Source: Atherix ibis (Eukaryota; Arthropoda; Insecta; Diptera; Athericidae). Taken from it: a stretch of DNA of 64,000 nucleotides. Location of the stretch: positions 119,160,267 through 119,224,266 of the forward strand of contig OY282605.1 in NCBI GenBank assembly GCA_958298945.1, in the 5' to 3' direction. The position numbers and the translations under genes are program-made. Positions 1 through 11,457 of the stretch are shown piece by piece. The stretch's first letter is position 1, and every line of letters begins with the position of its first letter. The notes beneath the pieces were generated by a model. The model was not told the DNA's origin. It searched no databases and worked only from the letters and a program-made list of their open reading frames with translations.

Positions 1-2178
1 GAAAATAGTGCATCTCACGAATGGTGTAATCTAAGCTGAACTATTTCTACAGACTATGCAAATAGGAAGTATTAATTTCTGAATCTATAAATTGATACGA
101 AAAAATTCCTATCGACTAGCTTAAATTAAGAATTGAATTTATGCAGCTAATTGGAATATGGCATAAAGGAAATTGACATCATTCCATGTGGTAATTAAGA
201 AATATCCGTTCTTGCAACACGTTTGAAAATTTACAATCCAGCCAACCCAGCTGACCCTGTTATCTCTTGACTCTAATGAGCCCGTTTACCTGCGAACAAG
301 TGCTATAAATGGAAATTAAGCCAACCGTCAGGGGATAATTTGCAAGTGCAACAACTGCCAGCCAGATCGATAGTGGACTTCTCTAATAAAAGTTTTTCCA
401 AATGCTACAAATCGAGACTAATTTCCATTAATTTCACGTATAAGAATGACTACAGAAAAAAAATTATTTTTGCCATTAACGAAGTCGCCTAGCTTTGTTC
501 TGGTCCAATTAGCAATCAGATTGAAAGGAAAATTCAGCAAAAGTTAAGACCTTAAGCTTAGCCACCCCAACGTATGAGCACGACAGACGACATATGCACA
601 CGAATAAAGAGTAACTGCACACATACAGTGTGTGTGTGTGTATGTTAATAAACTAATACTGTAAGAAAATCATTTTATCTTATTTGATTGAACTTAAAGA
701 AATTATCTTATTTGGGGATATACGAAATTAGAAATGGGACTGACTTGATTAGATCGGAATCTCTGCCCTGAAGTGTGATAAAAACGATAAAACTGCTAAG
801 TAACATCACCGAAATCAAATAAGAAGAAGACTTTTCGTAAAGAGGAGACCAACGAGGAAGGCGGGAGAAGAAATAAACAAATTGAAAATAAAAAGAAAAA
901 TTAAATGAGAAAATCTTGTTGATGTCATCCAGTCTAATGGACACGATGTTGCACCTACACACGCCTGCAATGGACACTTTTCTGAAATTCGTTTAGTTAC
1001 GTTCGAACGTTTATTCTTGACAGCGAAACCGTCATCCCACTTTGGAAGTCTCTAGGCTACTTTGGGCCCGCAGGAAACAGTCAAAATTGCAAGATTATAA
1101 AATAATCGGAATCGGCGTGATGTGTGATCCGAATGCCGCTAGCCCGGAGATTTCTTGAGAATTCACTTGAAATTGACCGCTCGTTCGTATGTTTTGTCGT
1201 CGTCTGGAAGGGGAAAGGGGGGAGGGAATTGCGGCAAAACCTAAGCAGGCATGCACTGAAATTGATATCAGCTGCTGTGAAAAAAATTACTCTCAGAAAG
1301 GGATCGGCGATGAGGGGGCAGCTAATAATTTTTTTAATAAAATGTATATACAATAGATGAACGGAAGAATGAGAGAGGACTGATGCAGATGTTGCGAACA
1401 GCATGTGGAGTGTATCCATTACGGACTAATGGACTGGGTGGGTTATTATACGCCCCATGCTGTTGGCCCGAGTCGTTTCAAGTGCATTCCGAGATGACAG
1501 CTTGACCACGCGTACATGAGTTTGACCGGACATGGCATTAGTGAAATTTGCATGTCTGCACCTCGTCCCCTTGAGGCCACCCTAAGAAAAAAAATTTTCT
1601 CTCCACAAAAAGTGCATGCCAACGTCGAGGAATATTCATACTCTGGACACTTGCCATACAATCTTGCACTGCGCTCGGATTACTTGTATTAGGCAATCGC
1701 GTCCCAGCACATACTCAGTCGCATTTTGATTTATTAGCACGCAAACCGAATGGACAAGTTACAGTACGTAAATTGTGAACCACTTGCACAATTTGCTTCT
1801 GAGTTAATTATTTCATTACGGACACTGTCGACTATTTGCACAGCGGTTTAGGTCGTTATGGTTGACTTGAAAGCTTACTAATTGGTCCTAGGCACTCGTA
1901 CTCGTAACTAGCAGACCACAAAACTAAGATGGATACTGTTTGTTCCTGGCTATTATCCCTACCTCAACGGACGGATGTGAGCACCGACTTGATCGTGTTT
2001 TAATAGACAAGACTTTGTTTTTATGTGTACAATTTTACATGTTAATTTTAATGAAGAAATTTTCATTTTACTTTTCTTATTGAGATAGAAAAAAAATCTT
2101 AAAAACTATTCTGGAATTTCTAGCCAAGTTGAATGGCTGATATTGATTAAAGGGTGGGTTTTGAGTGTTAATTAATTA
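1..2178. other. Unassigned region, no supported gene
   Basis: I see no transposase, reverse transcriptase or other recognisable protein similarity on either strand. Open frames are short (112 codons at most), overlap on opposite strands, and have no convincing start context or domain. Base composition is less A/T-extreme than most of the window, so this may be older unique intergenic or intronic DNA. A short TG run is listed separately. Confidence 0.5.
627..643. repeat. (TG)n microsatellite
   Basis: A short run of about seven to eight TG dinucleotides, ending in TATG. Confidence 0.8.
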
Positions 2179-2995
2179 ATTAATAAAATGACAGCGTTTA
2201 AAAGTTGGGCGTAATTTCTTGATTTAGCATTGATTAGAATGCACATGCAAGAATTTGATTTTTTTTCCTTCGTGTTAATTCGAGATAATTGTGCAAATCT
2301 GCTTTATTAATTTTTTTATATCGGAATTTTTCTTAACTACAATAGTTTGAGCAAAAGAAATATTAATCTTAACATAAACTGATAATAACTGGTTTAACAA
2401 GCTATTTTCTTAAAAAGTTCTAACACACCAAAAAGTTCTACCAAACCAAAAATATAAGAATTTTATATATTATTACTAAAGCGTTATGAAAGTTTTAAAT
2501 ATGAGCGTGCATGTACGAATTTAGCATTCAATTGTACTGATTCATCACAAGCAAAGTGCGTGCATTGCACGAGCACAGTCAATTCAGTGTCATTGCTTGA
2601 GCGAACACAAGCAATTTAGTTGAGCAACTAAAATAAATTTGGATAAATTTAGATAATGAAAGAGTTATTAAAGCTCAATAAAATTTAAAATTATACTAAG
2701 CAAACATTATTATTATTGAACTTCAATAGATAATAACTGGTTTGATAAGCTAATTTCTTAGAAAGTTCTAACACACCAAAAAGTTCTACCAAACCAAAAT
2801 TAATAAAATGACAGCGTTTAAAAGTTGGGCGTAATTTTTTGATTTAGCATTGATTAGAATGCACATGCACGAATTTAATTGTTTTTTCTTCTTCATGTTA
2901 ATGGAGATAATTGTGCAAATCTGCTTTATTAATTTTTTTATATCGGAATTTTTCTTAACTACAATAGTTTGAGCAAAAGCAAAATTAAATCTTAA
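2179..2995. repeat. Permuted direct duplication (X1-Y1 ... Y2-X2)
   Basis: Two blocks each occur twice in the same orientation. Block X (about 195 bp, beginning AATTAATAAAATGACAGCG) lies at 2179-2375 and 2799-2995. Block Y (about 70 bp, containing AAAAGTTCTACCAAACC) lies at 2381-2450 and 2730-2798. The order is X1 Y1 then Y2 X2, so this is not a simple tandem copy. The start of Y (GATAATAACTGGT) occurs again near 38437. No coding potential is seen. It may be an unclassified non-autonomous element or the product of successive unequal duplications. Confidence 0.75.
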
Positions 2996-3332
2996 CTGAA
3001 TTTTTCTTAACTACAATAGGTATAATTTAAAGGAACTTTTTTTTTGAATTTTTCTTTTTCAACAAATTTTATTAAAATGACAATCAAAATAAATTTGAAA
3101 ATTTTATTTATTGAGAAAGTAATTTCGTTTTTTCCCAACAGAGGACTTATTTGTATTTTTTCACAACCAACTTCACACTTAAGCCGCATAATCATATGTA
3201 TTTTGACAGCTGACATAGCAAGGCTTGCTTGTGAAAAAATTCTATTGATTCTGCACAATATTTTTTAAATATGGAAAGGGAAAAATAACATTTTCGGCAT
3301 ATTTTACTTTTTTACTATAGAAAAGATTTTAA

Positions 3333-4283
3333 ATGTTGTTCAAGCAAAGAAAAAAATTATCCGATGTGTATGGAAAAGATGTGTTAAGTGAGCGCGAGTG
3401 CCAAAACTGGTTTGCAAACTTTCGATCCGGGAATTTTGATCTCGAAGATGCACAACGTTCTGGAAGGCAAGTTGAAGCTGATGAAGACACAATAAAGGCA
3501 TTAATTAATACAAACCGGCGAATATGCAAACTGGTGACATCGCTAAGAGATTAAATTATCGAATACGACCGTTCATGATCATTTGAAACGGCAAGGTTTA
3601 ATATCAAAGAAAAAATTTGTGGCTTCGCATTGACGTTTGTGATTTGCTTCTCAAACGCCAAGAAAATTATCCATTTTCGAAGCGTATCATCACTGGGGAC
3701 GAGAAATGGGTTATCTACAACAAAGTTAAGCGCAAAAGATCCTGGAGTAGAAAATAAGAACCGGCTCAAAGCACTTCGAAAGCCAATATTCATCCAAAAA
3801 AAGGTTATGCTATCTGTTTGGTGGGATTTTAATGGAATCGTTTATTTTGAGCTTCTACCGAGCAACACAGTGATCAATTCTGAAGTGTACTGTCATCAGT
3901 TGGACAAATTGAATGATTCACTTAAAGAAAAAAGACCAGAATTTATCAATAGGAAAGATATAGTGTTCCAACAGGATAATGCGAAACCACATACAAGTTT
4001 GACCACTCGGCAAAAGCTTTTAGAGCTTGGATAGGATATACTTTCTTCCGATTATCATTTGTTTTTAGACGGTAAAACGTTTAATTCAAATGAGGAGGTC
4101 AGAAATCACTTGGATCAGTTTTTTGCCAGCAAAGAACAAAAATTTTATAAGCGTGGAATCATTCTACCACCAGAAAAATGGCAAAGGGTATTGGATCAGA
4201 ACTGGACAATATTTAATCGAATAAAATATTAATTCAATATAAGAAAATCGTCTTTCATTTTTTTAACTTTCCGGACAACCAAA
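3333..4283 (+). pseudogene. Irritans-like mariner transposase pseudogene with right inverted repeat
   Basis: A decayed DD34D mariner transposase. The N-terminal helix-turn-helix region is recognisable at 3390-3480 (CQNWFANFRSGNFD). The first catalytic aspartate survives in ITGDEKWV near 3690, in a different frame from the N-terminus. The second survives in QQDNAKPHTS near 3970. The third-aspartate region is reduced to SSDYHLF after a stop and a deletion that removed the usual HPPYSPDLAP. The C-terminus runs to a stop near 4232. About 30 bp later ACTTTCCGGACAACC has the form of a mariner right end. No matching left end is found, so the copy is probably 5'-truncated. At least two frameshifts and stops make it inactive. 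Confidence 0.85.
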
Positions 4284-4514
4284 TAATTTTCTTTTTAAGT
4301 AAGTTAATCTTCAATAAAAGTTTTAATTAAAAATAAGTTTTTATAATTTTTAATGAAAAATTAAATTTAAAAAAAATTAAGGGTGACTTTATAAAAATAT
4401 TTTTCAGTTGTTAAATATGTTCACCCTTTTCTTTTTATTATAAAAACTTTTTGATTAAGACTTTTAAGAATAATTTTTAAAGATTATTAAAAGTCTTGAG
4501 TTTCTTCTTTAGAA

Positions 4515-5290
4515 AAAAGATTTATTGTCAGCTTAAAAAGCTCTTTAAATGCCCAAAAAGGTTATCCTTATTACTTAACAGTTGTTAAATAAACATTCCA
4601 TTTAATGATCATATTTATTTAGTTTAAGATTTAATAATTTTTTTTTTGCAAAAATTATGCCGATTAGATGTTGGAATGTCAAGTTTTGGTTACTGATTTT
4701 TTTGGAAAAATTTTCGTTTGGTGAATGCGTCAATAATTAAATTTTGAATATATGAGGCTCTAAAAAGCCACACAAAAAAAAACAAAAGCCATTTTATTCT
4801 CAAACAAAAACTGTTTGCGGTCCATTTGGGTCTGAAGGTATCATTGGTCGGAATTTCTTTTATAATTAAGAGAATTAGTCTCTTTTATAATTATTAAAAT
4901 TATTATTCAGAAAAAAAACCCATCCAGTGTCAACTTAAAAAATTCCTTCAATACCAATTTAGACTTTGACATCTCTAAAGTGTTATCCATTTTGCAATTT
5001 GGAAATGTACAGCCCTATTACCTAAACGTTATTAAATACACATACTATATAAGATAATATTTGCTTAGTTTAAGATTTACCATTTAAAAGTTTTGACTAT
5101 TAATAATTTTTGCACAAAAAAAAAATTATTTTTTGAAGTTCTATCAAATAGCAAATTTTCCATATATAAGGCTCTAAAAAGCCACAAAAAAAGCTATTTT
5201 ATACGCAAACAGAAACTGTCTGCGGTGCATTTTGGTCTGAAGGTATCATTGGTCGGACTTTCTTTTATAATTAAGGTTAAATTTTTTGAA
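4515..5290 (+). repeat. About 415-bp tandem duplication inside family E relic
   Basis: Segments 4515-4865 and 4930-5290 are degenerate direct copies. Shared landmarks are GTTATCC, TTAGTTTAAGATTTA, GGCTCTAAAAAGCCACA and GAAGGTATCATTGGTCGGA, each offset by about 415 bp. The duplicated stretch corresponds to the transposase segment amplified in the 278-bp array at 28.9-30.4 kb. Confidence 0.7.
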
Positions 5291-5494
5291 GTATTTTATT
5301 TGATACATTTGTCGTGTTAACAAAATGTTGCTACAACCTGCATAATAAGACGCACTTTTGCTTTATTTCTGTCAAAAGATTCCCACGACGCAAAATTGTG
5401 AGATTTGCTGACATCAAATAACCTCCAAGATCGTGCGATTTGACGTCGTTGGACTTTTTCTTATAAAGCTGGACTTTTGTGAGACTTTTTTTTA

Positions 5495-5574
5495 AAATGC
5501 TCTTAAGTTTGAAAATTCTTAGCTTAAATAAAAAATCGTTTTAAAGCTGAGAATTTTTAAACTTAAGAGCATTT
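5495..5574. repeat. 31-bp near-perfect inverted repeat
   Basis: Left arm 5495-5525 and right arm 5544-5574 are complementary with two mismatches and an 18-nt loop. A further direct copy of part of the right arm follows at about 5590-5622. It lies just after the third-aspartate block of the family E relic, in what could be derived C-terminal coding sequence. Confidence 0.85.
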
Positions 5575-5640
5575 CCAACATCAACATTTGTTTTTAAAGC
5601 TGACAATTTTTAAACTTAACAGCTGCAAATACGAATAAAT

Positions 5641-7700
5641 TATGAAAAAAAAAGAAATTTTCAATAATAATAATTATATTAATTGTAAAATTAAAGCAAT
5701 ATAATTAAATAAAATATTTTATGAAAATCTAAATTTTAAATGTATTTTATTTGATGCTACTTTCCACAGCATAAACTGGATAATCCTTCATTTACAAATG
5801 CAATCAATATAGTTATTTTCTTCTTCATTTTAATAAAATTACGATAAAGACACCTCAAGACTGCTTTTTCAGAATAATTTGTTTTTCCTTTTCTTACAAA
5901 GGCTGCAGTTTTTAATTCTCTTTTAAACTATTAAAGAAAATTTTATTTAAAAACAGAAAATACAGATTGTTATAATGTTTAAAGAGGGTGAAAATTATTT
6001 GATCAATCCTTTCTGAAGTTGTTTTTGACTGTTAATAAGAATTTTCGCACTTTAAATTTTAAGTTAAAAAAATCTTTTCGTTTAGATTACCCAGAAATTT
6101 GCACCGTTAAATTTAAAAAATGGCAGTATAAAAATTTTTTTTTACGAGTAACAAAAACTCTTGGAAATATGCACCGTTAAATTTAAACTTTGGCAGTTCA
6201 AAAATGTCTTTCTAACAAAAACTCTTGGAATAAAATTGATTAAGCAATCACAGATAGTATATTTTTATCCATGGTGTTGTACCCAAGACTACTGAGACTG
6301 TTTCCATTGCCTAAAAAAAATTTTTATATTTTTAGATTGTGTTTTCCTTTCTAAAAATTTTTCTTTATTTTTTATATAATAATTACTACAAAAATATTGT
6401 TTTTAACTAGCAATTATGAAAAAAAATTTATTATTTGCATCAGTTTTGATTGAAAATTGTTTGAATTAATTCTCAACAATTCGTACACAAAAATCCTTTT
6501 TTTGAATGAACAACTTTTCTACACAAAAAATAATTTGTATTTTATTGAATTTTATATTAAATATATGAATTTTATAGTTAACCAAACGATAATAAAATTT
6601 GCATTGATAATAACCGAGAAGTAAATAATGATTTGGCAGATTTGAATATGTATAAAAAATTTCGTATATTTTTTTTCGAAGTAATATTTTTGCATAATAT
6701 TCGCTGAATGTAATATCAATCATATTAAAAGGAGAAAAAAGTATATTTACATATAAGACTGACTGATGTGTTCATGAAAGCTTTCCACTCTATTTTCCGA
6801 ACCAATTGAATTTGTTGAAAATTTCTAGGACTTCGGTTAGTGCAGCACTACTAATCGAACATAGAATTGCAAACAATTTCCGGTGGAACTTTTACGATAT
6901 TCAATACCGTATTTGGTTTTATTTATGAATATTTATTGTGATCCTTTTACTGCAGTAGATTGTATATTTTCCAAAACAAATTATATTATTTTTATTTAAA
7001 ATTGTATTCAGTTGGAAAAATCGCCATTTTTAAAAGTATGCAGCACTTCAAAATGAAGGAATTTAAAACCCTCGTCAATGTAAGTGTTATTGTTTGGAGT
7101 AGTTTTTTTTTAAAGAATTTTTCTTCTATTTAGAATTTTACAATGTACAATTTTCCACTAGAGTAGAGTGAATGCATTTCGAAGCGGATTTTCTAGTAAT
7201 TTATACATAATGTAAGCACCAACGATGATAAGCTTTAAAGTAACACGAAACCATGGCATTTTGTTTTTCAGTTTTTATTCCAAATTAACAATAAAAAAGA
7301 GGAAAAATAGTTTTTTTTTAATTTTTTTTTTAAAATTCCATCTATTTTTATTGATTTAATTCTATTTTTACATGTACTTTTATTAAATTATTTTTAATCT
7401 CAAAAATGTTTAACATAAATTGTTTATAAACATTTTAATGTTTATAAACATTTCAATGTTTATAAGCATTTGCAGATTTTTTTCATTTTTTGTTGTTATT
7501 GTCGTTGTAAAAGATCTGAGACAAGAGCTAGAGGCCATTATATAGCGCCACGAGCATGAGGCCATTTTAATATTGACATCTTTCCTAATGACACAGTTCC
7601 TATAATAAGTTAAAGGTAAAATTCGGTTGGAAGAAGTTGGTTTTTTTTTTATAAAATAAAAAAAAAGGACTTGGAAAAGAATTTGTTGGAGAAAGTGCCT
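5641..7700. other. AT-rich region, no supported gene
   Basis: No protein similarity is recognised. Minor local repeats are present: a roughly 70-bp imperfect duplication (GCACCGTTAAATTTAAA at about 6102 and 6171), and three palindromic units of the type AATGTTTATAAACATTT at about 7405-7470. The rest is A/T-rich with homopolymer runs. Confidence 0.5.
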
Positions 7701-7875
7701 TTTTTTATGGTGAGAAAGAAAAAAATTTTTTAAAGGTAGGAAGGAGTCTTATTCAAAAACGAATTTAGGGTAAAATGTCATTTTTTTACGATGAGTTTCA
7801 CGTCACAGAAATGGCATGTTGGACGAGATTGGTTACCGAACAGGAAATCATGGGCAAGTGGTCAATAACCATTCC

Positions 7876-7891
7876 ACAATTCTGGGCAAGG
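7876..7891. repeat. Left 16-bp target site duplication of nested LINE
   Basis: ACAATTCTGGGCAAGG, identical to 8520-8535. Together the pair brackets the plus-strand LINE fragment exactly. Confidence 0.88.
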
Positions 7892-8519
7892 GAGGGAGGT
7901 ATGTGGGAATTGTGTGGGTAATGAAAGTGCTGACAAGTTAGCGTCGACCAGTGATCACAGTCATTCCCAATCGGCCTCGCCTACTATCAGAATGGCAACT
8001 AACACCATTTAGCCATCCGCAGACATGATGACTGGACCAATAGCGACACATTTTTGTCGACTCATCGGATAACCACCAATAAACTAGTCTATTCAACATC
8101 CATACTAAAATTCTGGGCTCGGAAGCTCCTCAGAATCCGGATTGGACATGCTGCTTTTACTCATAATTTCCTTTTTGGTAACACCAATCGTCCCTTATCC
8201 CAATCCTGTGGTACCTATTTCACTATCATCCATATTCTACATGAATGCCACATGACGAAGAATTACTTCGCGAGCAAGAATCCTCCCATTATGGAGCTCC
8301 TGGACCCAACAACTCCATTCCCTAGACCCCTATTTAAACTTCTACAACATACTAATCTGCTACTCAAAATGTAACAAAATGTTTAATACTCTATACTACT
8401 AACCACAGACCAGTCTCTCTCAGATAACTGACACGTACTATGAAGTCGCCAGATGGCCTCATGGTGGTGGCGCTTTGAAGTGGCCCCTGGCACATGTCTA
8501 AGGAATCTTACAAACAACA
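7892..8519 (+). mobile_element. 5'-truncated LINE fragment nested in the minus-strand LINE
   Basis: The fragment starts inside the RNase H terminal block (GNESADKLAS near 7917-7945). It continues into a C-terminal open frame at 8054-8374 with LLRIRIGHAAFTHNFLFG and SCGTYFTIIHILHEC, a C...H...C motif typical of I/LOA-type LINE C-termini. After a stop there is about 145 bp of 3' UTR, ending in a CAA-rich tail at 8509-8519. Perfect 16-bp direct repeats flank it. It interrupts the C-terminal region of a related element on the other strand. A 2-bp insertion near 7911 breaks the RNase H frame. Confidence 0.88.
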
Positions 8520-8535
8520 ACAATTCTGGGCAAGG
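8520..8535. repeat. Right 16-bp target site duplication of nested LINE
   Basis: ACAATTCTGGGCAAGG, identical to 7876-7891 and directly following the CAA-rich tail. Joining the sequence across the pair restores the homology of the minus-strand LINE. Confidence 0.88.
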
Positions 8536-8639
8536 AAAAAAGGAAGTTTCCATGTCCAGAATTTTACAATAGACTGGTTTTGGGACGTTCTCCAATGAGT
8601 GGAAAGAAATCTTCCACTTTCGGATCAGTCTACTTGTCT

Positions 8640-9000
8640 ACGAATGGCTCAAAAGTTTGGTATTTCCAGCTGAGAACTCAACATCCCCCCCTCCCAGGAG
8701 CGTATCCACCCGATCATTACCCGTACCACCAACAAAACCGGATATCCAATTAAACTCGGCGTTTCCATTGTTCAATAGCTTGCGCCGAATCTCATTGAGC
8801 ACCGGACCATTTGATGAGCCACGAAAGGCCTCCAAGACTGCCAGGCTGTCTGTAAAAATATTGACGTTACGATATTTGAGGAAATGTTTGAACTTCCGTT
8901 CTAATTGCCCACAGTTCGCCATGTAAGGGAGAACGTCTTTCTGTTAAGATTCCGGGCTTGATCTCGCGATATTCATCACGCTTGATCGCAAGATCAAGTG
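8640..9000 (-). pseudogene. RNase H domain remnant of the minus-strand LINE
   Basis: The frame reads HGELWAI or CGQLERK near 8900, then NIFTDSLAVLEAF, then WISGFVGGTGNDRVDTLL near 8700. This is the standard order of a LINE RNase H: a helix with the active-site glutamate, TDS with an active-site aspartate, and the W-x-GH-x-G-x-GN-x-x-x-D block. The final block has lost the usual PGH histidine. The domain degrades the RNA strand after reverse transcription. It is broken here. Confidence 0.75.
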
Positions 9001-9499
9001 TAATCAGAAGTGTGGAACCACCCAATCCATCCACCAATTCTAGGAAAACGGAATCGTCTTTTGCCTTTTTGCATCAACTTAGTGACGTAGACACCCTCAA
9101 CTCCACTTCTAACCACGGTCCCCAATCTGGGTGTGGCAGGGAAGTTTGGAAAATAGGCAAAAGGGTGGATGAATCTTTTTTGAGTAGCTGGTTGATATAA
9201 CTTGTATTAAAGGCTTATGGAGAGGATCATTTGGGATGGACAGGTTATTATAAATGAGGTTTATACGGGACTTGTAGAGGTAAGTTATGAGACGATTTTA
9301 ATCAGTTTCGACTGACCACTGCTTCAACTTGTTTTTACCTTGGAACCTGACGCATAAAGTAACGGAATAGAGCAACATTCCGTCCAGTAAAGTGTTAACC
9401 ACTCTGATCGTCTCACTTTATCTAATCTTACATTTACTACCAACAAAAATCTTCATCATAAAGTAGATAATCTCGAGAATTGCATCTCCCTTTTCGGGT

Positions 9500-10150
9500 A
9501 ATGAAAACACCCAGAATTGTCATAGACGGGAATGGATCTGAATATGGTGGTTGGGTTTCTGTAAACATTGAGACGCGGGGTTCGATAGCACCACTTTTTC
9601 TGATCTAGGTGTTCACAATCGAGATGGCATCTCAAGGATTACGCCTTCAGTGATCGGTTCTGATGCCAGCATGAAGAGGTTATCCACGTAGAGCATATGT
9701 GTTTTGGGAAAAAGGCTTGTGTAAAAAGGTAACCTTGTGGAATACCATTTCTGGAAATACGTTTTGACGAAAAATAACCAATTCGCCTTATGGTGGCTTA
9801 TGCGACTGTGAAATAACCCTGTGCGGGCAGATATGACCTTATGCCCTTTGTAAGTCCAGGGAAATAAGCAGCCCACATAATATAGATTTGTTGTAATCGT
9901 GTTTAGCGTGCTGTACATCCAGAAGAATATTCCGAATCCCCCTGCCTGACCTGTAGGCTTGTTGATGGAAGGTTAACCTCATAGCAAAAATCTAGTTTTA
10001 GTCTAAAAGATAGTATCTTTACCAGAATCTTGGACATGCAAGGCAAATGTGAAATTGGTATGTAACTGTTAGTCGAAGGATCGGAAAATTGTGGCTTTGG
10101 TATAAGAACCGCAACAGCAATTTTTCAAATATTTGGAAAGGTGAACGTTT
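9500..10150 (-). pseudogene. Reverse transcriptase domain remnant
   Basis: On the minus strand near 10120-10010 the frame reads VAVLIPKP and then SYIPISHLPCMSKILVKIL, matching the IPKP...YRPISLL...SKILEKIL block of non-LTR reverse transcriptases. Near 9745-9730 the motif NGIPQG is present. Near 9700-9660 YVDNLFMLASEP stands where the catalytic YADD normally lies, so the second catalytic aspartate is replaced by asparagine. Frameshifts separate the blocks. The enzyme would copy element RNA at the nicked target, but this copy cannot be functional. Confidence 0.8.
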
Positions 10151-10641
10151 CTATTACATGATTAAAGATGTTCCTATTCTACTGTGAAATGTCGACGGAG
10201 CTTCCATAATCATTTTGAACGATACCATGTCCCTGACAGGAGTGGTCCTTTTGAAAGAGTTTAAAAAGAATCAGGTATTCTGTGGTACAAGCTGGAGGTG
10301 AAAGAAGACAAAATTGGCTAGAGGTTAACTGTGAAGGATTTCCTGTCTCTACGTAATTCAATACTGAGATGGTTGTTCCAGGAGAACGATTGCCCAAGCT
10401 GTTTCAAGTTCCTCAACATCTCAATCCATGAAATAATTTCATTCTTTTGACGATCCTAAATCCGATTCATTTAACGCCTTGATTTCTTCGAAAAGGATCA
10501 GGTATCAATGGTGGCAGTAAAATCCATGGGCTAGGCTTGTCTTTCCGCCTTCTTGACTTTAGTCCTTTTAAGTTATAACATTTGCACAATTAATTTGACT
10601 AAAAACTATTTTGTTATTTTTTTTTATTTTTGAACATTTTA

Positions 10642-11457
10642 CGAGGTCTGTTCAAAAAGTATCGCGAATTTTGAATTTCCGCGGGTTTCGTATATTCGAT
10701 TTTCGATTTTTTGTGGCGTTATGTTGGTACTCATGTCTCTCACTTCTGCCGACAAGTTCGGCCATTTGGAATGTTCAGTTAATTTTTGACAGCTGCTTTT
10801 CTTGCACGTGTTTTGGCTCGTCTTCGATTTTTGCCCATTCCAAAAAAGGGATCAAAGAATCTGTATCAAATTTTGTGTGAAAAACGCGCATTCCGAATGT
10901 TGACTGTGGCATATGGTGAAGCTACCTAGGACCGAAGTAACGTTTATCGGTGGTACAAAATGTTCTCAGAGGGCCGAGAAGGTGTGAACGAAGGTCGAAT
11001 GTGAAGGTTTTGCATACAGTTTTCTTCGATTGCAGGAGCTTGGTGCATCATGAGTTCTTTCCACAGGGTAGAACAGTCAATTAAGAATATTACCTGCAAG
11101 TTATGCGCAAGTTGCGTGAAGCAATTTTAAGAATATTACCCGGATTTGTGGAAGAACAAAAATTGGTTTTTGCCATTTTTGGCCAAAAATAACACACTAA
11201 TAATGCCACAGCCACCGTATTCCACAGATCTGACCCCCCTATGACTTTTTCTTGTTCCCGAAACTGAAGTGCCCCATGAAAGGACGACGCTACGCTACGA
11301 TTGAGGAAATAAAGACGGCATCGAAGGAGGAGCTGAACAAGATCACAAAAAATGATTTTTTGAAGTGCTTCAAGGATTGGAAAAAACATTGGCACAAGTG
11401 TATAATATCTGGTGGGGATTGATTTGAAGGGGACAAAATAGATATTCATGACTAAAA
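10642..11457 (+). mobile_element. Family A mariner, copy A1 (3'-truncated)
   Basis: The left end begins CGAGGTCTGTTCAAAAAGTA after a TA. The 5' leader is followed by the start of the transposase (MDQRICIKFCVKN near 10843). An internal deletion after the helix-turn-helix start (about 10993) joins directly to the catalytic region SNVKVL...FFDC. The segment with the first aspartate is lost, and the HDNAPAHTSLL block with the second is also deleted (NWFLPFLAKNN). The third-aspartate block is damaged (YSTDLTP). The C-terminus to GDxFEGDKIDIHD ends near 11454. The right inverted repeat is not found. A dead copy, yet with a recognisable left end. Confidence 0.88.

Larger units (their letters stand above)
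4515..5640 (+). pseudogene. Family E (DD41D/rosa-like) transposase relic with internal duplication
   Basis: A highly decayed transposase of the D/E type. Around 4790-4865 a frame reads SEGIIGRNFF, and around 5200-5275 it reads SEGIIGRTFF; both match the family D block GGIIGTYFF. Around 5375-5465 the frame gives KRFPRRKIVRF, then PPRSCDLTSLDFFL, which carries the third catalytic aspartate. The central segment is therefore present twice before the third-aspartate block. The region is AT-rich with many stops. No terminal inverted repeats were found. Identity with families D and E is inferred from these motifs; there is no intact gene. Confidence 0.65.
7780..10400 (-). mobile_element. Degenerate RNase H-bearing non-LTR retrotransposon (I/R1/LOA-type)
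   Basis: Read right to left, the order is a reverse-transcriptase domain (about 10150-9500), a linker region, an RNase H domain (about 9000-8640) and a C-terminal region. The C-terminal part is cut by a later LINE insertion. It resumes left of the insertion near 7860-7790 with HDFLFGNQSRPTCHFCDVK, which matches the TH-FLFG ... C-x2-C motif after RNase H in these elements. The 5' part (ORF1, endonuclease) and a clear 3' tail are not seen. Many frameshifts and stops are present, so it is a dead 5'-truncated copy. The exact clade cannot be set without a tree. Confidence 0.8.

Noticed and set aside
1081..1419. 112-codon minus-strand and overlapping 78-codon plus-strand frames
   Set aside because: They overlap on opposite strands, with no domain, splice signal or recognised similarity.
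7780..8935. Twin-priming inversion of a single LINE
   Set aside because: Both orientations contain the same RNase H end block, and the plus-strand piece has its own 16-bp target duplication and tail, so these are two elements.
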